A stretch of 64,000 nt of DNA from Natronorubrum thiooxidans (GCF_900156475.1 NZ_FTNR01000014.1:50408-114407); one strand, 5' to 3'; counted from the first letter of the stretch, positions 33,620 through 42,789 are shown. The notes: a model not told the origin generated them from the letters alone. Program-made: numbers and translations.

Positions 33620-34459
33620 TCAGTCGACGCGTTCGATCCGATCCTCGAGATCGAGGTCGGCGACGGCAGCCGGCAAGAGCCCGGCGACGGCGTCGTGGAA
33701 GTTCGTGCGGTAGCTTTCAGGTCCGTTGTGGGCCGTCTCGGCCGCGCGCTCTCCGGCGATCCCGAACGCGAGCGTGCCGTGAACGGCGGCCGTGGTGGCG
33801 TCTTCCAGCGCGCCGCGGAACGTCGCAAGCGTCGCGCCGAGCATACAACCGGTCCCGACGACCTCGGAAAGCCGTTCGTGGCCAGCCGTGACACGGACCG
33901 CCTCGTCACCAGTGGCAATGACGTCTGAGACGCCGCTCGCGACGACCGTCGTGCCGGTCGCATCAGCAAGCGACTGGGCTGCGTCTTCGATCTCTGCGTA
34001 CTCGCCGACGGATTCGACGCCGCGAACCTCGGCTTCGACACCCGCGAGCGCGCTGATCTCGCCGTAGTTGCCCTTGATGATCGAAAACTCGAGGTCCTCG
34101 AGGAGCGCTTCGGCGACCGCTTTTCGGGTCGGCGTCGCACCGACGCCGACAGGATCGAGGACGATGGGAATCTCGCGGTCAGCCGCGGTCGCGCCGGCCT
34201 CGTGCATAGCCTCGACTTTCCCCTCGGGGACCTGCCCGGTGTTGAACAGGAGCGCGGCCGCACCGGCGGCCATCTCGCCCGCATCGCCCGGCGAGTCGGC
34301 CATCACCGGGAGCGCGTTCCAGTGGAGGGTCAGGTTCGCGACGTCGTTCATCGTCACGGTGTTGGTCAGATGCTGGACGAGCGGCGTCGTCTCGCCGATC
34401 GCCTCGAGCGACGCCGCGAGGTCGCCACCGGAGACATCGGTCGGGAGCGAGTTAGTCAT
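33620..34459 (-). CDS. thiM: Hydroxyethylthiazole kinase
   Basis: A 279-residue ribokinase-fold enzyme that phosphorylates the thiazole alcohol for thiamine salvage. Family features are PLVQHLTNTVTMNDVANLTL with the substrate segment, VLDPVGVGATPTR, IIKGNYGEISAL and the GTGCMLGA nucleotide/anion hole near the C-terminus. The ATG at 34459 overlaps the end of thiE by eight bases. No TPP riboswitch fold is visible upstream. Confidence 0.95.
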   Translation of the reverse strand: MTNSLPTDVSGGDLAASLEAIGETTPLVQHLTNTVTMNDVANLTLHWNALPVMADSPGDAGEMAAGAAALLFNTGQVPEGKVEAMHEAGATAADREIPIVLDPVGVGATPTRKAVAEALLEDLEFSIIKGNYGEISALAGVEAEVRGVESVGEYAEIEDAAQSLADATGTTVVASGVSDVIATGDEAVRVTAGHERLSEVVGTGCMLGATLATFRGALEDATTAAVHGTLAFGIAGERAAETAHNGPESYRTNFHDAVAGLLPAAVADLDLEDRIERVD

Positions 34460-35120
34460 CGTGTGGGGGTGTGTCTCCCATGCCCTTCGCAGTTTCGACG
34501 GCCGACACGAGCGACTCGGTCGCAGTGCGCGGGTCCTCCGCGGCAGTGATCTCGGAGACGACGGCCACGCCTGCTGCACCGGCCTCGACGACCGGACCGG
34601 CGTTTCCGGCCGTTATGCCACCGATGCCGACGAACGGGATCGACACCGCAGTCGAGATTTCGGCGATCCGTTCGGGGCCGACGCTGGCTCTGTCAGCCTC
34701 GACGTCTTTCGACGTCGTCCCGTAGATGGAGCCGATGCCGAGATAGTCCGCGCCGTCGGCTTCGGCCTGCGTCGCCTCGTCGACTGTCGAGGCCGAACAG
34801 CCGAGCACGGCTTCGGGGCCGAGCAGGTCCCGCGCCACCGCGACGGGCAGATCGGACTGCCCGAGATGGACGCCGTCGGCGTCGATCGCCTGGGCGATGT
34901 CGACGCGATCGTTGACGAGCAGATCGACGCCCGCCTCGGCGGTCAGCTCGCGCACCTCGAGGCCGAGGTCGTAGCGCCAGCGGGCATCGGTCCCCTTCTC
35001 TCGAAGCTGAACGGCGTCGATACCGCCGTCGATCGCCGTCCGGACGATCTCGGTCGTCTCCCGACCGGCCGACAGCGACGCCTGCGTGACGAGGTAGGTT
35101 CCGTACTCCGTGGGAGGCAT
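34452..35120 (-). CDS. thiE: Thiamine-phosphate synthase
   Basis: A 222-residue TIM-barrel enzyme joining the pyrimidine and thiazole phosphates. Motifs: VQLREKG, DLLVNDRVDIAQAIDADGVHLGQ, GCSASTVDEA, DYLGIGSIYGTTSKD and PFVGIGGITAGN. First gene of the thiE-thiM pair. An ATG two codons upstream (35126) is equally possible. The 120-bp region upstream holds no obvious regulatory RNA. Confidence 0.95.
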   Translation of the reverse strand: MPPTEYGTYLVTQASLSAGRETTEIVRTAIDGGIDAVQLREKGTDARWRYDLGLEVRELTAEAGVDLLVNDRVDIAQAIDADGVHLGQSDLPVAVARDLLGPEAVLGCSASTVDEATQAEADGADYLGIGSIYGTTSKDVEADRASVGPERIAEISTAVSIPFVGIGGITAGNAGPVVEAGAAGVAVVSEITAAEDPRTATESLVSAVETAKGMGDTPPHDD

Positions 35121-35239
35121 ACGCACAACAACGGCTCTGAGAGACCATAGTCCCTACTGAACGGCGGCGCACGCTCGAGCGGAAGAATCGGTATCGCGCC
35201 CGCCCAGCGGAACAGTCAGTACTGCACTCCCCAGACGAC

Positions 35240-35845
35240 CTACGATATCTCGAGAGCATCCACCCCAGCCTGAACCAGTCCGTCCCAGTCGGACGCGTCT
35301 CGAGCGACCGGCAACGGCGTCGGCGGTTCCGGATCGGACGTCTTCTCGGCGATCGACCGCCGCCACCAGGCGACGTCGTGCCACGCGTCTTGCGTGTAGC
35401 CCATCGCCGGAAAGTCGGCGACGCATTCGAACCCGAGTTGTTCGTGGAATCGAACCGTCGCGGGGTTCGGCAGCGTCGTCACGGCGTAGGCATCGCAGTA
35501 ACCCTGGCGCTCGAGGATCGCGAACAACGACTCGTACAGCGCCCGGCCGACACCCGACCGGCGGGCGTCGTCGGCGACGTAGACGGAGAGTTCGACGACC
35601 CACTGGTAGGCACGGCGCTTTCGCAACGGGCCGGCGTAGGCGTAGCCGACGACCGCGCTGTCACGGACACAGACGAGCCAGGGGTAGCGCTCGAGCGTCG
35701 AGTCGATACGGGCGGCCAGTTCGGCCGCGGTCGGGGCGGTTTCTTCGAAGGTGACGGCCGTCGATTCACAGAACGGGGCGTAGATGTCACGAACCGCGGC
35801 GGCGTCTTCCGGAGTCGCGAGTCGAATCTGCGGGGCAGCGTCCAT
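35240..35845 (-). CDS. GNAT acetyltransferase, phosphinothricin/Met sulfoximine type
   Basis: A 201-residue GNAT protein. It starts with the family phrase IRLATPEDAAAVRDIYAPF and CESTAVTFEETAPTAAE, and has the acetyl-CoA loop VADDARRSGVGRALYESLF and ATVRFHEQLGF. This places it in the PAT/YncA group acetylating small amines such as methionine sulfoximine. A C-terminal extension of about 35 residues follows. Monocistronic. Confidence 0.9.
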   Translation of the reverse strand: MDAAPQIRLATPEDAAAVRDIYAPFCESTAVTFEETAPTAAELAARIDSTLERYPWLVCVRDSAVVGYAYAGPLRKRRAYQWVVELSVYVADDARRSGVGRALYESLFAILERQGYCDAYAVTTLPNPATVRFHEQLGFECVADFPAMGYTQDAWHDVAWWRRSIAEKTSDPEPPTPLPVARDASDWDGLVQAGVDALEIS

Positions 35846-35931
35846 ACCCCTGTGACAGCCAGTGGCCGATAATAAGCACGCGGGACTCGACGCACACAGT
35901 GCAGGTCAGTGCGGGGAGACTCGAGGGCGTC

Positions 35932-36627
35932 TTACGTGGCTCGGGCGAAGTGCCAGCCGCCGAAGACGCCGACCGAACCGGCGAGGAGCAACACGGCATC
36001 CGGATCGGCGTTACTCGTGACGAGTGCCACGACGCTCAGGACGACCGCGAGCGAAAACGCGATCGGTCGCTGTCTGGTCGGGTAGCGAGCGAGCAGTCGT
36101 TCGACCACGAACAGGAAGGCGAGTCCGACACCGACGCCGGCGACGACGTCGACGAGGTAGTGCACCCCCAGCGCGACTCGAGAGAGGCAGACGGCCGTAA
36201 CCACGGTCACCGCGGCGAGCAATCGACGACGCGGCGTTCCGATCGAGAGCCGCCGAGCGAGGCTGCCGTAGACGACCGTCGTCATGAGCGCGTGGCCGCT
36301 CGGAAAGCCATAGCTGCTGGCCATCGCCGTCACTTCGTACAGCGGCTGGAGCAACGCGGGCAGCGACTCGAGGGCGACGAGCGGTTGCTCCGGCCGCGGC
36401 AGCGCGAAAACGTGTTTCAGTGTCGTGATCAGCCCATACCCGGCCAGCGCCAGCCCGGCAACGACAGTCGCGTCCTCGCGTTCGTCCGCGTAAACCCAGT
36501 AGAGCCCACCGACGAGGACGACGAAAAACCAGGCATCACCCAGCTGGGTCACGAGCGCGACGAGAATCGCGGCCCAGTCGGGGATCAGCTCCTGGATCTG
36601 GCCGACCACGCCGAGACCACGGGACAT
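35932..36627 (-). CDS. PAP2 family membrane phosphatase
   Basis: A 231-residue integral membrane phosphatase with about six helices. The tripartite active site is present: KHVFALPRPE (KxxxxxxRP), YGFPSGHALMTT (PSGH) and SRVALGVHYLVDVVAG (SRxxxxxHxxxD). It should dephosphorylate a lipid such as undecaprenyl/dolichyl diphosphate or phosphatidate. The ATG at 36627 gives a short loop before the first helix. Confidence 0.9.
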   Translation of the reverse strand: MSRGLGVVGQIQELIPDWAAILVALVTQLGDAWFFVVLVGGLYWVYADEREDATVVAGLALAGYGLITTLKHVFALPRPEQPLVALESLPALLQPLYEVTAMASSYGFPSGHALMTTVVYGSLARRLSIGTPRRRLLAAVTVVTAVCLSRVALGVHYLVDVVAGVGVGLAFLFVVERLLARYPTRQRPIAFSLAVVLSVVALVTSNADPDAVLLLAGSVGVFGGWHFARAT

Positions 36628-36772
36628 ATCGGTCCTACTGGGACGAGTCACTAATGGATGTCGGCTCGTCGCGCGCCTCGGTCCAGTCCTCGTCGACACG
36701 AGCGGAGAACTCCGCGATCGGGGTCGCCGGCGCCTTTCACGTCTGCATCGAACGACGGCTGTTCGATGCGTC

Positions 36773-36798
36773 TGTAAATCGTTTCAGTTGTTACTATA
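36773..36798 (+). repeat. Dispersed 26-nt element, copy 2
   Basis: It begins TGTAAATCGTTTCAGT and ends TGTTACTATA, matching copy 1 at 14329 in 24 of 26 bases. It lies 90 bp before the SHOCT gene, upstream of that gene's own TATA box (36855). Both copies are on the plus strand ahead of small membrane proteins, so a shared regulator or a small-RNA promoter is possible. Confidence 0.6.
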
Positions 36799-36854
36799 GG
36801 GAACCGAGACATCGAGAGCGCCAGTGTGAGATTCCGTGCCGGGAACCGGACTGG

Positions 36855-36863
36855 TATTTTATA
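36855..36863 (+). promoter_or_regulatory. TATA box of SHOCT-halocyanin operon
   Basis: TATTTTATA is centred about 28 bp before the ATG at 36888, the spacing for a leaderless transcript. No Shine-Dalgarno sequence precedes the ATG. Confidence 0.55.
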
Positions 36864-36887
36864 CTGCTTCCGAGAGAACGAATTCGT

Positions 36888-37253
36888 ATGTCTACCGAAA
36901 ACACGCTTCTCCGGAGCCTGCTACTGATCATCGCTCTGGTCGTCCTCGTTCCGCTGCTCATGATGGCATTCATGATGCCGATGATGGGGATGTGGGGCTG
37001 GGGACACATGTGGGACGGTGGGATGTGGGGTGGCACGGGAACACCGTGGCCGTGGCTCGTGATGTGGCTCGTGTTTTTAGCCGTCGTGATCGGCCTCGGA
37101 TACCTGCTGTCCCGCGCACTTCGTGGCCCAACCGGCCGCGAAACCGACGCCGCACTCGAGGAGCTGCGGCTGGCGTACGCCCGTGGCGACCTCTCTGACG
37201 AGGAGTTCAAAGAACGGCGACGGCGACTCCAGACGCGAGATGAGTCCCAATGA
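36888..37253 (+). CDS. SHOCT-domain membrane protein with Met/Trp-rich loop
   Basis: A 121-residue protein: helix 8-30, a Met/Gly/Trp/His loop (MMGMWGWGHMWDGGMWGG, 32-49), helix 55-77 and a SHOCT motif at 86-114 (LEELRLAYARGDLSDEEFKE). The methionine- and histidine-rich extracellular loop could bind copper or silver. Its stop overlaps the start of the halocyanin gene (ATGA), so the two are made together. A role in copper delivery to the halocyanin is inferred. Confidence 0.82.
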   Translation: MSTENTLLRSLLLIIALVVLVPLLMMAFMMPMMGMWGWGHMWDGGMWGGTGTPWPWLVMWLVFLAVVIGLGYLLSRALRGPTGRETDAALEELRLAYARGDLSDEEFKERRRRLQTRDESQ

Positions 37254-37933
37254 CGACTTACACCACAACTCGGCGACGGACACTCGCAGCCACCGGCAGC
37301 GCGCTCGCGACCGGTTTCGCGGGCTGTCTCGAAAGCAACGACCCCCAACCGACCGACGCGGGCGACGACTCGAGCGGCGACCACGACCACGATACCGATC
37401 ACGAACTCGGCCATCCGGAGGCACGGATCGACGTGACGATGGAATCGGACGACGACACGCACCACTTCGCTCCGCACGTGGTTCACATCGAGGAGGGCAG
37501 GACGGTAACGTGGACGCTCGAGAGCGGCGCGCACGATACGGTCGCCTACCATCCGGACAACGCCGAATTGCTCCCGTCGGCGAGCGAGCGACGGCTCCCC
37601 GACGGCGCCCAGCCCTGGGCGAGTGAGCTCCTTCGAACCGAGGGCGAAACGTTCGAGCGAACGTTCGAAGAGGTGGGTGTCTACGACTACGTCTGTACGG
37701 TCGTCGAACACGGTCATGGACCGGAGCGCGGGCAGGGGCCCTCCGGCTATCACCCGACGCACGAATCGACGGGCATGGTCGGTCGCGTGATCGTCGGCTG
37801 GCCGGACCTTGACTCTGACGCACAGCCCGCTCTCCGAACACCCGCAGCCGAACTACCTGAGGCCGTTCGAGACGAACTCGAGGGATTCAACGAGCGAACG
37901 CGGACGGCGCTCGAGCACGACGACGATCACTGA
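37250..37933 (+). CDS. Halocyanin-like blue copper lipoprotein
   Basis: A 227-residue exported protein: RRRTLAATGSALATGFAGCLES leader, a His/Asp-rich linker (GDHDHDTDHELGH), then a cupredoxin domain about 60-185. Copper ligands fit His (GAHDTVAYH), Cys (YVCTVV), His (YHPTHE) and Met (TGMVGRVIVG). The loop between Cys and the next ligand is about 18 residues longer than in classic halocyanin. A helical C-terminal tail follows. Likely electron carrier on the outer membrane face; a copper chaperone role is also possible. Confidence 0.85.
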   Translation: MTTYTTTRRRTLAATGSALATGFAGCLESNDPQPTDAGDDSSGDHDHDTDHELGHPEARIDVTMESDDDTHHFAPHVVHIEEGRTVTWTLESGAHDTVAYHPDNAELLPSASERRLPDGAQPWASELLRTEGETFERTFEEVGVYDYVCTVVEHGHGPERGQGPSGYHPTHESTGMVGRVIVGWPDLDSDAQPALRTPAAELPEAVRDELEGFNERTRTALEHDDDH

Positions 37934-37991
37934 ACACGGCCAGTCGACCTCGAACTGCGTTCGTCGGACCGTCCAGAACAAAAGAGAGTGG

Positions 37992-38789
37992 TTAGCGCTC
38001 GAAGTAGCGGCTGAGAAGCGCCGCCACGACCATGATGACGACGAGGACCGTCGAGAGCGCGTTGATCGTCGGCGTCAATCCGGTCCGCAACATGGTGTAA
38101 ATCTCGACCGGGACGGTACTCGAGCCCGGGGAGATGAGAAACTGCGTCGCGGTGAACTCACCGAAAGAGACGACAAAGGCGACAAAAAAGCCCGCCAGCA
38201 GCGCCGGCGAAATGATTGGCGCGGTGACGTTCAGAAACGTCACTGTCGAATCGGCGCCGAGCACGCGAGAGGCCTGCTCTAGGTCTTCATCGAATGTTAC
38301 CAGCTGTGACCGGACGAGCAAGAAGACGTACGGCACCGTCAGAATCGAGTGGCCGACAATCAGCGCCGGGTAGCCACTCGAGACGTTGACCATCCCGAAG
38401 TAGCGGATCAGTGCGATCCCGGTGATGACGGGCGAGATGATCATCGGCAACAGCATGACCGTCGAGAGCTGCTGTTTGTACGGGAACTCGGCTCGAACGA
38501 AGCCGACGGCGGCTGCCGTCCCGAACGCGACGGCCAGCAGCGACGCTGCTGTCGCGACGATAAAACTCGTCACCAGCGCGCCCAGAAGCTGACTGTCGGT
38601 CAGTAACTCCGTGTACCACTGGAGGCTGATGCCGTCATAGGGGATCGCTGGGAACGTCTGCCCGGTAAAAGACGTGAGGACGACGATCGCCACCGGCACG
38701 AGCAAGAACGCATAGATGAGCAACAGGACGAACAGCAACGTGCCCTGTCGTACCAGACTGGCCCGACGGATCGAGGAGGTCACGCTCAT
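37992..38789 (-). CDS. ABC transporter permease, PotC type
   Basis: A 265-residue inner membrane permease with six helices and the EAA-like coupling loop DLEQASRVLGADSTVTFLNV. Similar to PotC of spermidine/putrescine and related carboxylate transporters. Its start overlaps the upstream permease stop by four bases. Last gene of the four-gene transporter operon. Confidence 0.9.
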   Translation of the reverse strand: MSVTSSIRRASLVRQGTLLFVLLLIYAFLLVPVAIVVLTSFTGQTFPAIPYDGISLQWYTELLTDSQLLGALVTSFIVATAASLLAVAFGTAAAVGFVRAEFPYKQQLSTVMLLPMIISPVITGIALIRYFGMVNVSSGYPALIVGHSILTVPYVFLLVRSQLVTFDEDLEQASRVLGADSTVTFLNVTAPIISPALLAGFFVAFVVSFGEFTATQFLISPGSSTVPVEIYTMLRTGLTPTINALSTVLVVIMVVAALLSRYFER

Positions 38790-39634
38790 AGGTTACCGAG
38801 CGCCTCCTGGAGGTTGAAGACGGCGTTGAACGCCGCGATAAACGCGACGAGCAAGACGGTGTAGATCACCGCCAGCGCCGATGCCAGCTGGATGTTGTAC
38901 GCCTCGAGGAACGTGCGTGCGATCTCGTTTGCGATCATCGATTGGTTCGGTCCACCGAGAACTGCAGGCCCGAGGAACGACCCGGTTGCGAGGATGAACA
39001 CGATGACACCTGCAGCGATGATTCCCGGCATGGATAACGGAAGCACAACTTCGCGGATCGTCCGGAACTGCCCGGCGCCGAGTACCCGAGATGCGTTGAT
39101 TGTCTCGTGGTGGATCGCGTTCAGTGAGTTGTAGATCGGCAACACGGCGAAAGGAAGGTACGCATTGGTCAACCCGAGAACGACGGCTGTCGACGTAAAC
39201 AGCAGGTCGATCTCGAGGCCAGTGACCTGTGCGAGCGGTCCCGTCGGTGAGAAAAACAACATCAAGCCGAAGTAGCGGATGATGTAGGCGATCCACAGCG
39301 GGACGACGACCAGCGTCAACAGGAGTCGAACGCGCTTGCTCGCGAACGCGAGGTAGTACGCGAGCACGTACGCGAACACGAGCGTGAGCACAGTCGTCAC
39401 AAACCCGTAGATGAACGACCGAACGAACGCACTGACGTAGACGCCGCCGGTCGCCCGGTGGTAGGCCTCAAAGAGGCTGCCATCGCCGAAGTTGAGGCTC
39501 TCGACGACCAGAAACAGGATCGGAAACACGAAAAAGAGCGTGACCCAGCCGATGCCGATTGCCACGAGATGGCGATTACTGATGCGCTCGGTGAGCCAGT
39601 TGGGGATCGGACTTCGTTCGACGACGACGCTCAT
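38786..39634 (-). CDS. ABC transporter permease, PotB type
   Basis: A 282-residue permease with six helices and coupling loop NASRVLGAGQFRTIREVVLP. It overlaps both neighbours by four bases, so ATP-binding protein and both permeases are translated in a coupled series. With the partner at 37992 it forms the membrane channel. Confidence 0.9.
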   Translation of the reverse strand: MSVVVERSPIPNWLTERISNRHLVAIGIGWVTLFFVFPILFLVVESLNFGDGSLFEAYHRATGGVYVSAFVRSFIYGFVTTVLTLVFAYVLAYYLAFASKRVRLLLTLVVVPLWIAYIIRYFGLMLFFSPTGPLAQVTGLEIDLLFTSTAVVLGLTNAYLPFAVLPIYNSLNAIHHETINASRVLGAGQFRTIREVVLPLSMPGIIAAGVIVFILATGSFLGPAVLGGPNQSMIANEIARTFLEAYNIQLASALAVIYTVLLVAFIAAFNAVFNLQEALGNL

Positions 39635-40731
39635 ACCACGACCACCGACTCGGGGTCGAACGTCACGGTCACCTCGTCACCGACGGTGATGTCCGGGAAT
39701 CGGGGGGTGTTCGCCAGCGCCGTTTCGCCGCTCTCGAGTGTAACGGTGACCTCGGTCCGATTGCCGAGGTTGGAAACCTTTTCGACGGTGCCGAGGAACG
39801 CGTTGTCGGCGGTCGCTGCTGCGGTCGGTGTCGTCGATCCTGTTTGTGAAACTGTCGTGCCGCCGTCGGCGGTCGCCGAGACGGGTTCGAGGTCGACGTC
39901 TTCTGGACGAACGAATAGGCTGACGTTCTCGCTGTCACCGTGGTCGCCGGTGATAGTGACGCGGGTCGTCTCGGTCTCGACGACCGGCTGCTCGTCGACG
40001 GTCGTGACCGTGCCCCCGAACGTGGTGGATTTCCCGACGAAGGTGGCGACGAACTCGTTGGCTGGCTCCTCGTAGAGCGTCTCGGGATGGGCGGCCTGCT
40101 GTTTCCGTCCGTCGTCGAGGACGATCACCTTGTCCGACATCGAGAGCGCGTCCTCCTGGTCGTGGGTAACGTACAGCGAGGTGACGCCGAGTTCGCGCTG
40201 CAGCGTCATGAGCCACTCGCGCATCTCCTCACGAAGGACGCGGTCCAGTCCCGTCAGCGGCTCGTCTAACAACAGGATGTCGGGTTCGTATGCGAGCGCT
40301 CGAGCGAGCGAGACGCGTTGTTGCTGCCCACCTGAGAGTTCGTCCGGGCGATGATCGCCGTGGTCGGGAAGATCGACGAGTTCCAAGAACTCCTGGACCT
40401 GCGCATCGCGCTCCTCGGCATCGTAGTCGTGCATTCGAAGGCCGTAGGCGATGTTTTCTCGAACCGTCATATGGGGGAACAGTGCCGTACTTTGGAACGC
40501 CATGCCGATGTTTCGGTCCTCGGGTGCCAGGTCGGTGACGTCATCGCCGCGGAGTTTGACTTGGCCGTCGGTTGGCTCCCGAAGTCCGGCGATCATATGC
40601 AACAGCGTCGTCTTGCCACAGCCAGATGGCCCGAGAAGTGTGACGAAGTCGCCCTCGTCGATTCGGAAACTGACGTCGTCGACGGCGAGCAACTCTCCGT
40701 AGTACTTCGTGAGTCCGGTGACTTCGAGCAT
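39631..40731 (-). CDS. ABC transporter ATP-binding protein, PotA type
   Basis: A 366-residue ATPase: Walker A LLGPSGCGKTTLLHM (about 33-47), signature DELSGGQQQRVSLARAL, Walker B ILLLDEPLTGLD, H-loop YVTHDQEDAL. A C-terminal TOBE domain (about 240-366) carries an unusual low-complexity insert near TADGGTTVSQTGS. It energises the two permeases. Polyamine or carboxylate/amide import cannot be told apart from this subunit. Confidence 0.92.
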   Translation of the reverse strand: MLEVTGLTKYYGELLAVDDVSFRIDEGDFVTLLGPSGCGKTTLLHMIAGLREPTDGQVKLRGDDVTDLAPEDRNIGMAFQSTALFPHMTVRENIAYGLRMHDYDAEERDAQVQEFLELVDLPDHGDHRPDELSGGQQQRVSLARALAYEPDILLLDEPLTGLDRVLREEMREWLMTLQRELGVTSLYVTHDQEDALSMSDKVIVLDDGRKQQAAHPETLYEEPANEFVATFVGKSTTFGGTVTTVDEQPVVETETTRVTITGDHGDSENVSLFVRPEDVDLEPVSATADGGTTVSQTGSTTPTAAATADNAFLGTVEKVSNLGNRTEVTVTLESGETALANTPRFPDITVGDEVTVTFDPESVVVV

Positions 40732-40737
40732 TGTTGG

Positions 40738-41808
40738 TTAACTCTGTTTGACTTCCTGGAACCGTTCGGACCAGTCGTCTTGCAGCGGGAGGATCTTCGA
40801 CCAGTCGCGGAAGGCGAGATCCTCGACGGGCGCGTAGTCCGGGAGGTCGGTCATCTCCTCGGGCGGATCCTCGACCTGTATCGTGTAATTCATCATCTCC
40901 GACATATCGAGCAAGTTCTCGCGTTCGTAGGTGACATTTAACAGTTCGTGGACAGTCTCACGGTTCTCAGTGCCGTCGACGATCGCGAGCGTGTCGGTCC
41001 AGGCCATCGCTCCCTCCTCGGGCATGACGTACTCGATGTGGTCGTAGCCGTCCTCCTGCAGCGCGAGGACGCGGCCGCCCCACGCCTCACAGACCGTCGC
41101 GTTCTCCTGACGGAGGTACTGGATCGACGTCGCCCCGTCGGACCAGTAGCTAAAGCAGTTCTCGTTTTGCGCTTCGGCCTCGGCGATCACGTCCTCGAAC
41201 AAATCCTCGTCATCAGCGGCGTCGTTGATGTCGGCATCGATCGCGACCGCGCAGTTCGAAAACCGATCGACTGCTCGGTCGAGAAGCGCGACATCGCCGT
41301 CGAACTCCTCGGCTTTGATATCCTCCCACGACGTGAGTTCGCGGTCGACAAGCTCAGTGTTGTATGCGTAGCCGGTCGCACCGTTCTCTCGGATCAGTCC
41401 GATCGTCTCCCCGTCCTCGACGAGGAACGTCAACTCCTGTGCGCCGTCGCGGATGTTATCGGTGTAGTTCGACACCTCGTCGAGATCAATCGGCTCGAGG
41501 ACGCCTTCCTCCTGTCCCTGCGCCATCCCTGTATCGTTGAGCGCGACGATGTCGAACTCGCCGGGGTTTTGCTGGATCATCGAGATCATCTCCGTGGTCC
41601 CACCGGCCGACGTCCCCTCGATTTCGTACTCCGAATCGTCGGCCCAGCGTTCGAAGATTTCCATCTGGGCCTCCTGCGTGTTGCCACCGAATCCGAGAAA
41701 TCGGAGTGTACTCGAGCTGCCACCGAGACAGCCTGCAACACCTGCGAGTGATCCTGCACCGATCGTAGCTAAAGCCGTCCGCCGCGTTACCATGTTACGG
41801 TCAGTCAT
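40738..41808 (-). CDS. Extracellular solute-binding lipoprotein, PotD type
   Basis: A 356-residue Tat lipoprotein (VTRRTALATIGAG ... AGCLGGSS) with a PotD/PotF-like two-lobe fold (FLGFGGNTQEAQMEIFERWA, ATGYAYNTELV, EEGAMAWTDTLAIVDGTEN). First gene of the operon. TATATA about 30 bp before the ATG at 41808 supports the start. The pocket acids that bind polyamines in PotD cannot be confirmed here, so the ligand is open; the neighbouring CoA pathway suggests a small acid, betaine or amide. Confidence 0.88.
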   Translation of the reverse strand: MTDRNMVTRRTALATIGAGSLAGVAGCLGGSSSTLRFLGFGGNTQEAQMEIFERWADDSEYEIEGTSAGGTTEMISMIQQNPGEFDIVALNDTGMAQGQEEGVLEPIDLDEVSNYTDNIRDGAQELTFLVEDGETIGLIRENGATGYAYNTELVDRELTSWEDIKAEEFDGDVALLDRAVDRFSNCAVAIDADINDAADDEDLFEDVIAEAEAQNENCFSYWSDGATSIQYLRQENATVCEAWGGRVLALQEDGYDHIEYVMPEEGAMAWTDTLAIVDGTENRETVHELLNVTYERENLLDMSEMMNYTIQVEDPPEEMTDLPDYAPVEDLAFRDWSKILPLQDDWSERFQEVKQS

Positions 41809-41831
41809 GGGTCTGCTAACTGGTATGATAA

Positions 41832-41845
41832 GGGGATATATAATT
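41832..41845 (-). promoter_or_regulatory. Promoter of the transporter operon
   Basis: On the minus strand AATTATATATCCCC lies about 28 bp upstream of the solute-binding protein ATG, a good TATA box for a leaderless message. The AT-rich 157-bp divergent region to 41965 also has to drive the crotonase gene on the plus strand, so both halves may share regulation. Confidence 0.5.
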
Positions 41846-41965
41846 CTACCGCCAAATCCGAAGTTTGTAGCCAATTTTAGTAATCTCTCCGAAATAGCTA
41901 AGTGTATTAGGAGATATTGTGATTAGCACATCTCTCGGTACGGACACGGGAGAACGAGAACAGAT

Positions 41966-42787
41966 ATGGACTGCACTGACGATCGAGGAGTGGACACTGT
42001 CGAACCGACAGCGACCGACGCCGTCGAGTATCGAGTCGACGGCGACGTCGCCACCGTGACGCTGACGCGCCCGGATCGGCTCAACGCCGTCACGAAGGAA
42101 CTGTACGCAGGCGTCCTTGGTGCACTCGAACGAGCGAGTGACGAGGATGCACGCGTCATCGTTATCCAAGGGGCCGGCCGGGCCTTCTGTGTTGGCGCGG
42201 ATATGAAAGCCCACGGCGAGCGTGAGCGAACCGCCGGCGAGAAGCGCGAGTACGCCTGGGCCGCCCAGCGGGCCTGTCGAGCGCTCCAGACCCACGAGCG
42301 ACCGGTGATCGCGAAGGTACAGGGGTACGCGATCGGTGCGGGCGCCGAACTGGCGCTCAGCGCGGATCTGATTGTGATGGCCGACGACGCCGAGATGCGG
42401 TTTCCCGAGGCCGGGATCGGCACCTACGTCGGCGGGGGCGTGACCTATCGGCTTCCCGAGCGGGTCGGGACTGCAACGGCGAAGCGACTGCTGCTCACCG
42501 CCGCCAGCGTCGACGGCAACGAGGCTTCGGAGATCGGGCTCGTCAACGAGACCGTTCCCCCGGACGATTTGAACGACGCCGTCGACGACCTCGCTGGCGA
42601 AATCACCGGCAACGCGCCGATTCCGGTCGCGTTCGCGAAAGAGCACCTGAACCGTCGGGCGGATAATCTCGACCTCGCGTTGACCGCCGAGGTCGACGCC
42701 TTACTCACCTGCATGGAAACCGACGACTGGCAGGAGGGCGTCGACGCGTTCGCCGAGGACCGCGAGCCGATCTTCGAGGGGCAGTAA
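41966..42787 (+). CDS. Enoyl-CoA hydratase/isomerase, atypical
   Basis: A 273-residue crotonase-fold protein with the oxyanion segments GAGRAFCVGADMKAHG and GYAIGAGAELALSADL. The first catalytic glutamate is present (RFPEAGIGTYVGGG), but the second position (Glu164 of rat crotonase) is arginine in TAKRLLLTA. It may catalyse isomerisation, hydrolysis or hydration of a special substrate. Start of a four-gene operon, two bases before the next gene. Confidence 0.88.
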   Translation: MDCTDDRGVDTVEPTATDAVEYRVDGDVATVTLTRPDRLNAVTKELYAGVLGALERASDEDARVIVIQGAGRAFCVGADMKAHGERERTAGEKREYAWAAQRACRALQTHERPVIAKVQGYAIGAGAELALSADLIVMADDAEMRFPEAGIGTYVGGGVTYRLPERVGTATAKRLLLTAASVDGNEASEIGLVNETVPPDDLNDAVDDLAGEITGNAPIPVAFAKEHLNRRADNLDLALTAEVDALLTCMETDDWQEGVDAFAEDREPIFEGQ

Positions 42788-42789
42788 TC

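Noticed and set aside
35121..35239. TPP riboswitch upstream of thiE
   Set aside because: No THI-box-like CTGAGA pattern with the needed stems; only a short CTGAGA-like string in the coding-strand complement.
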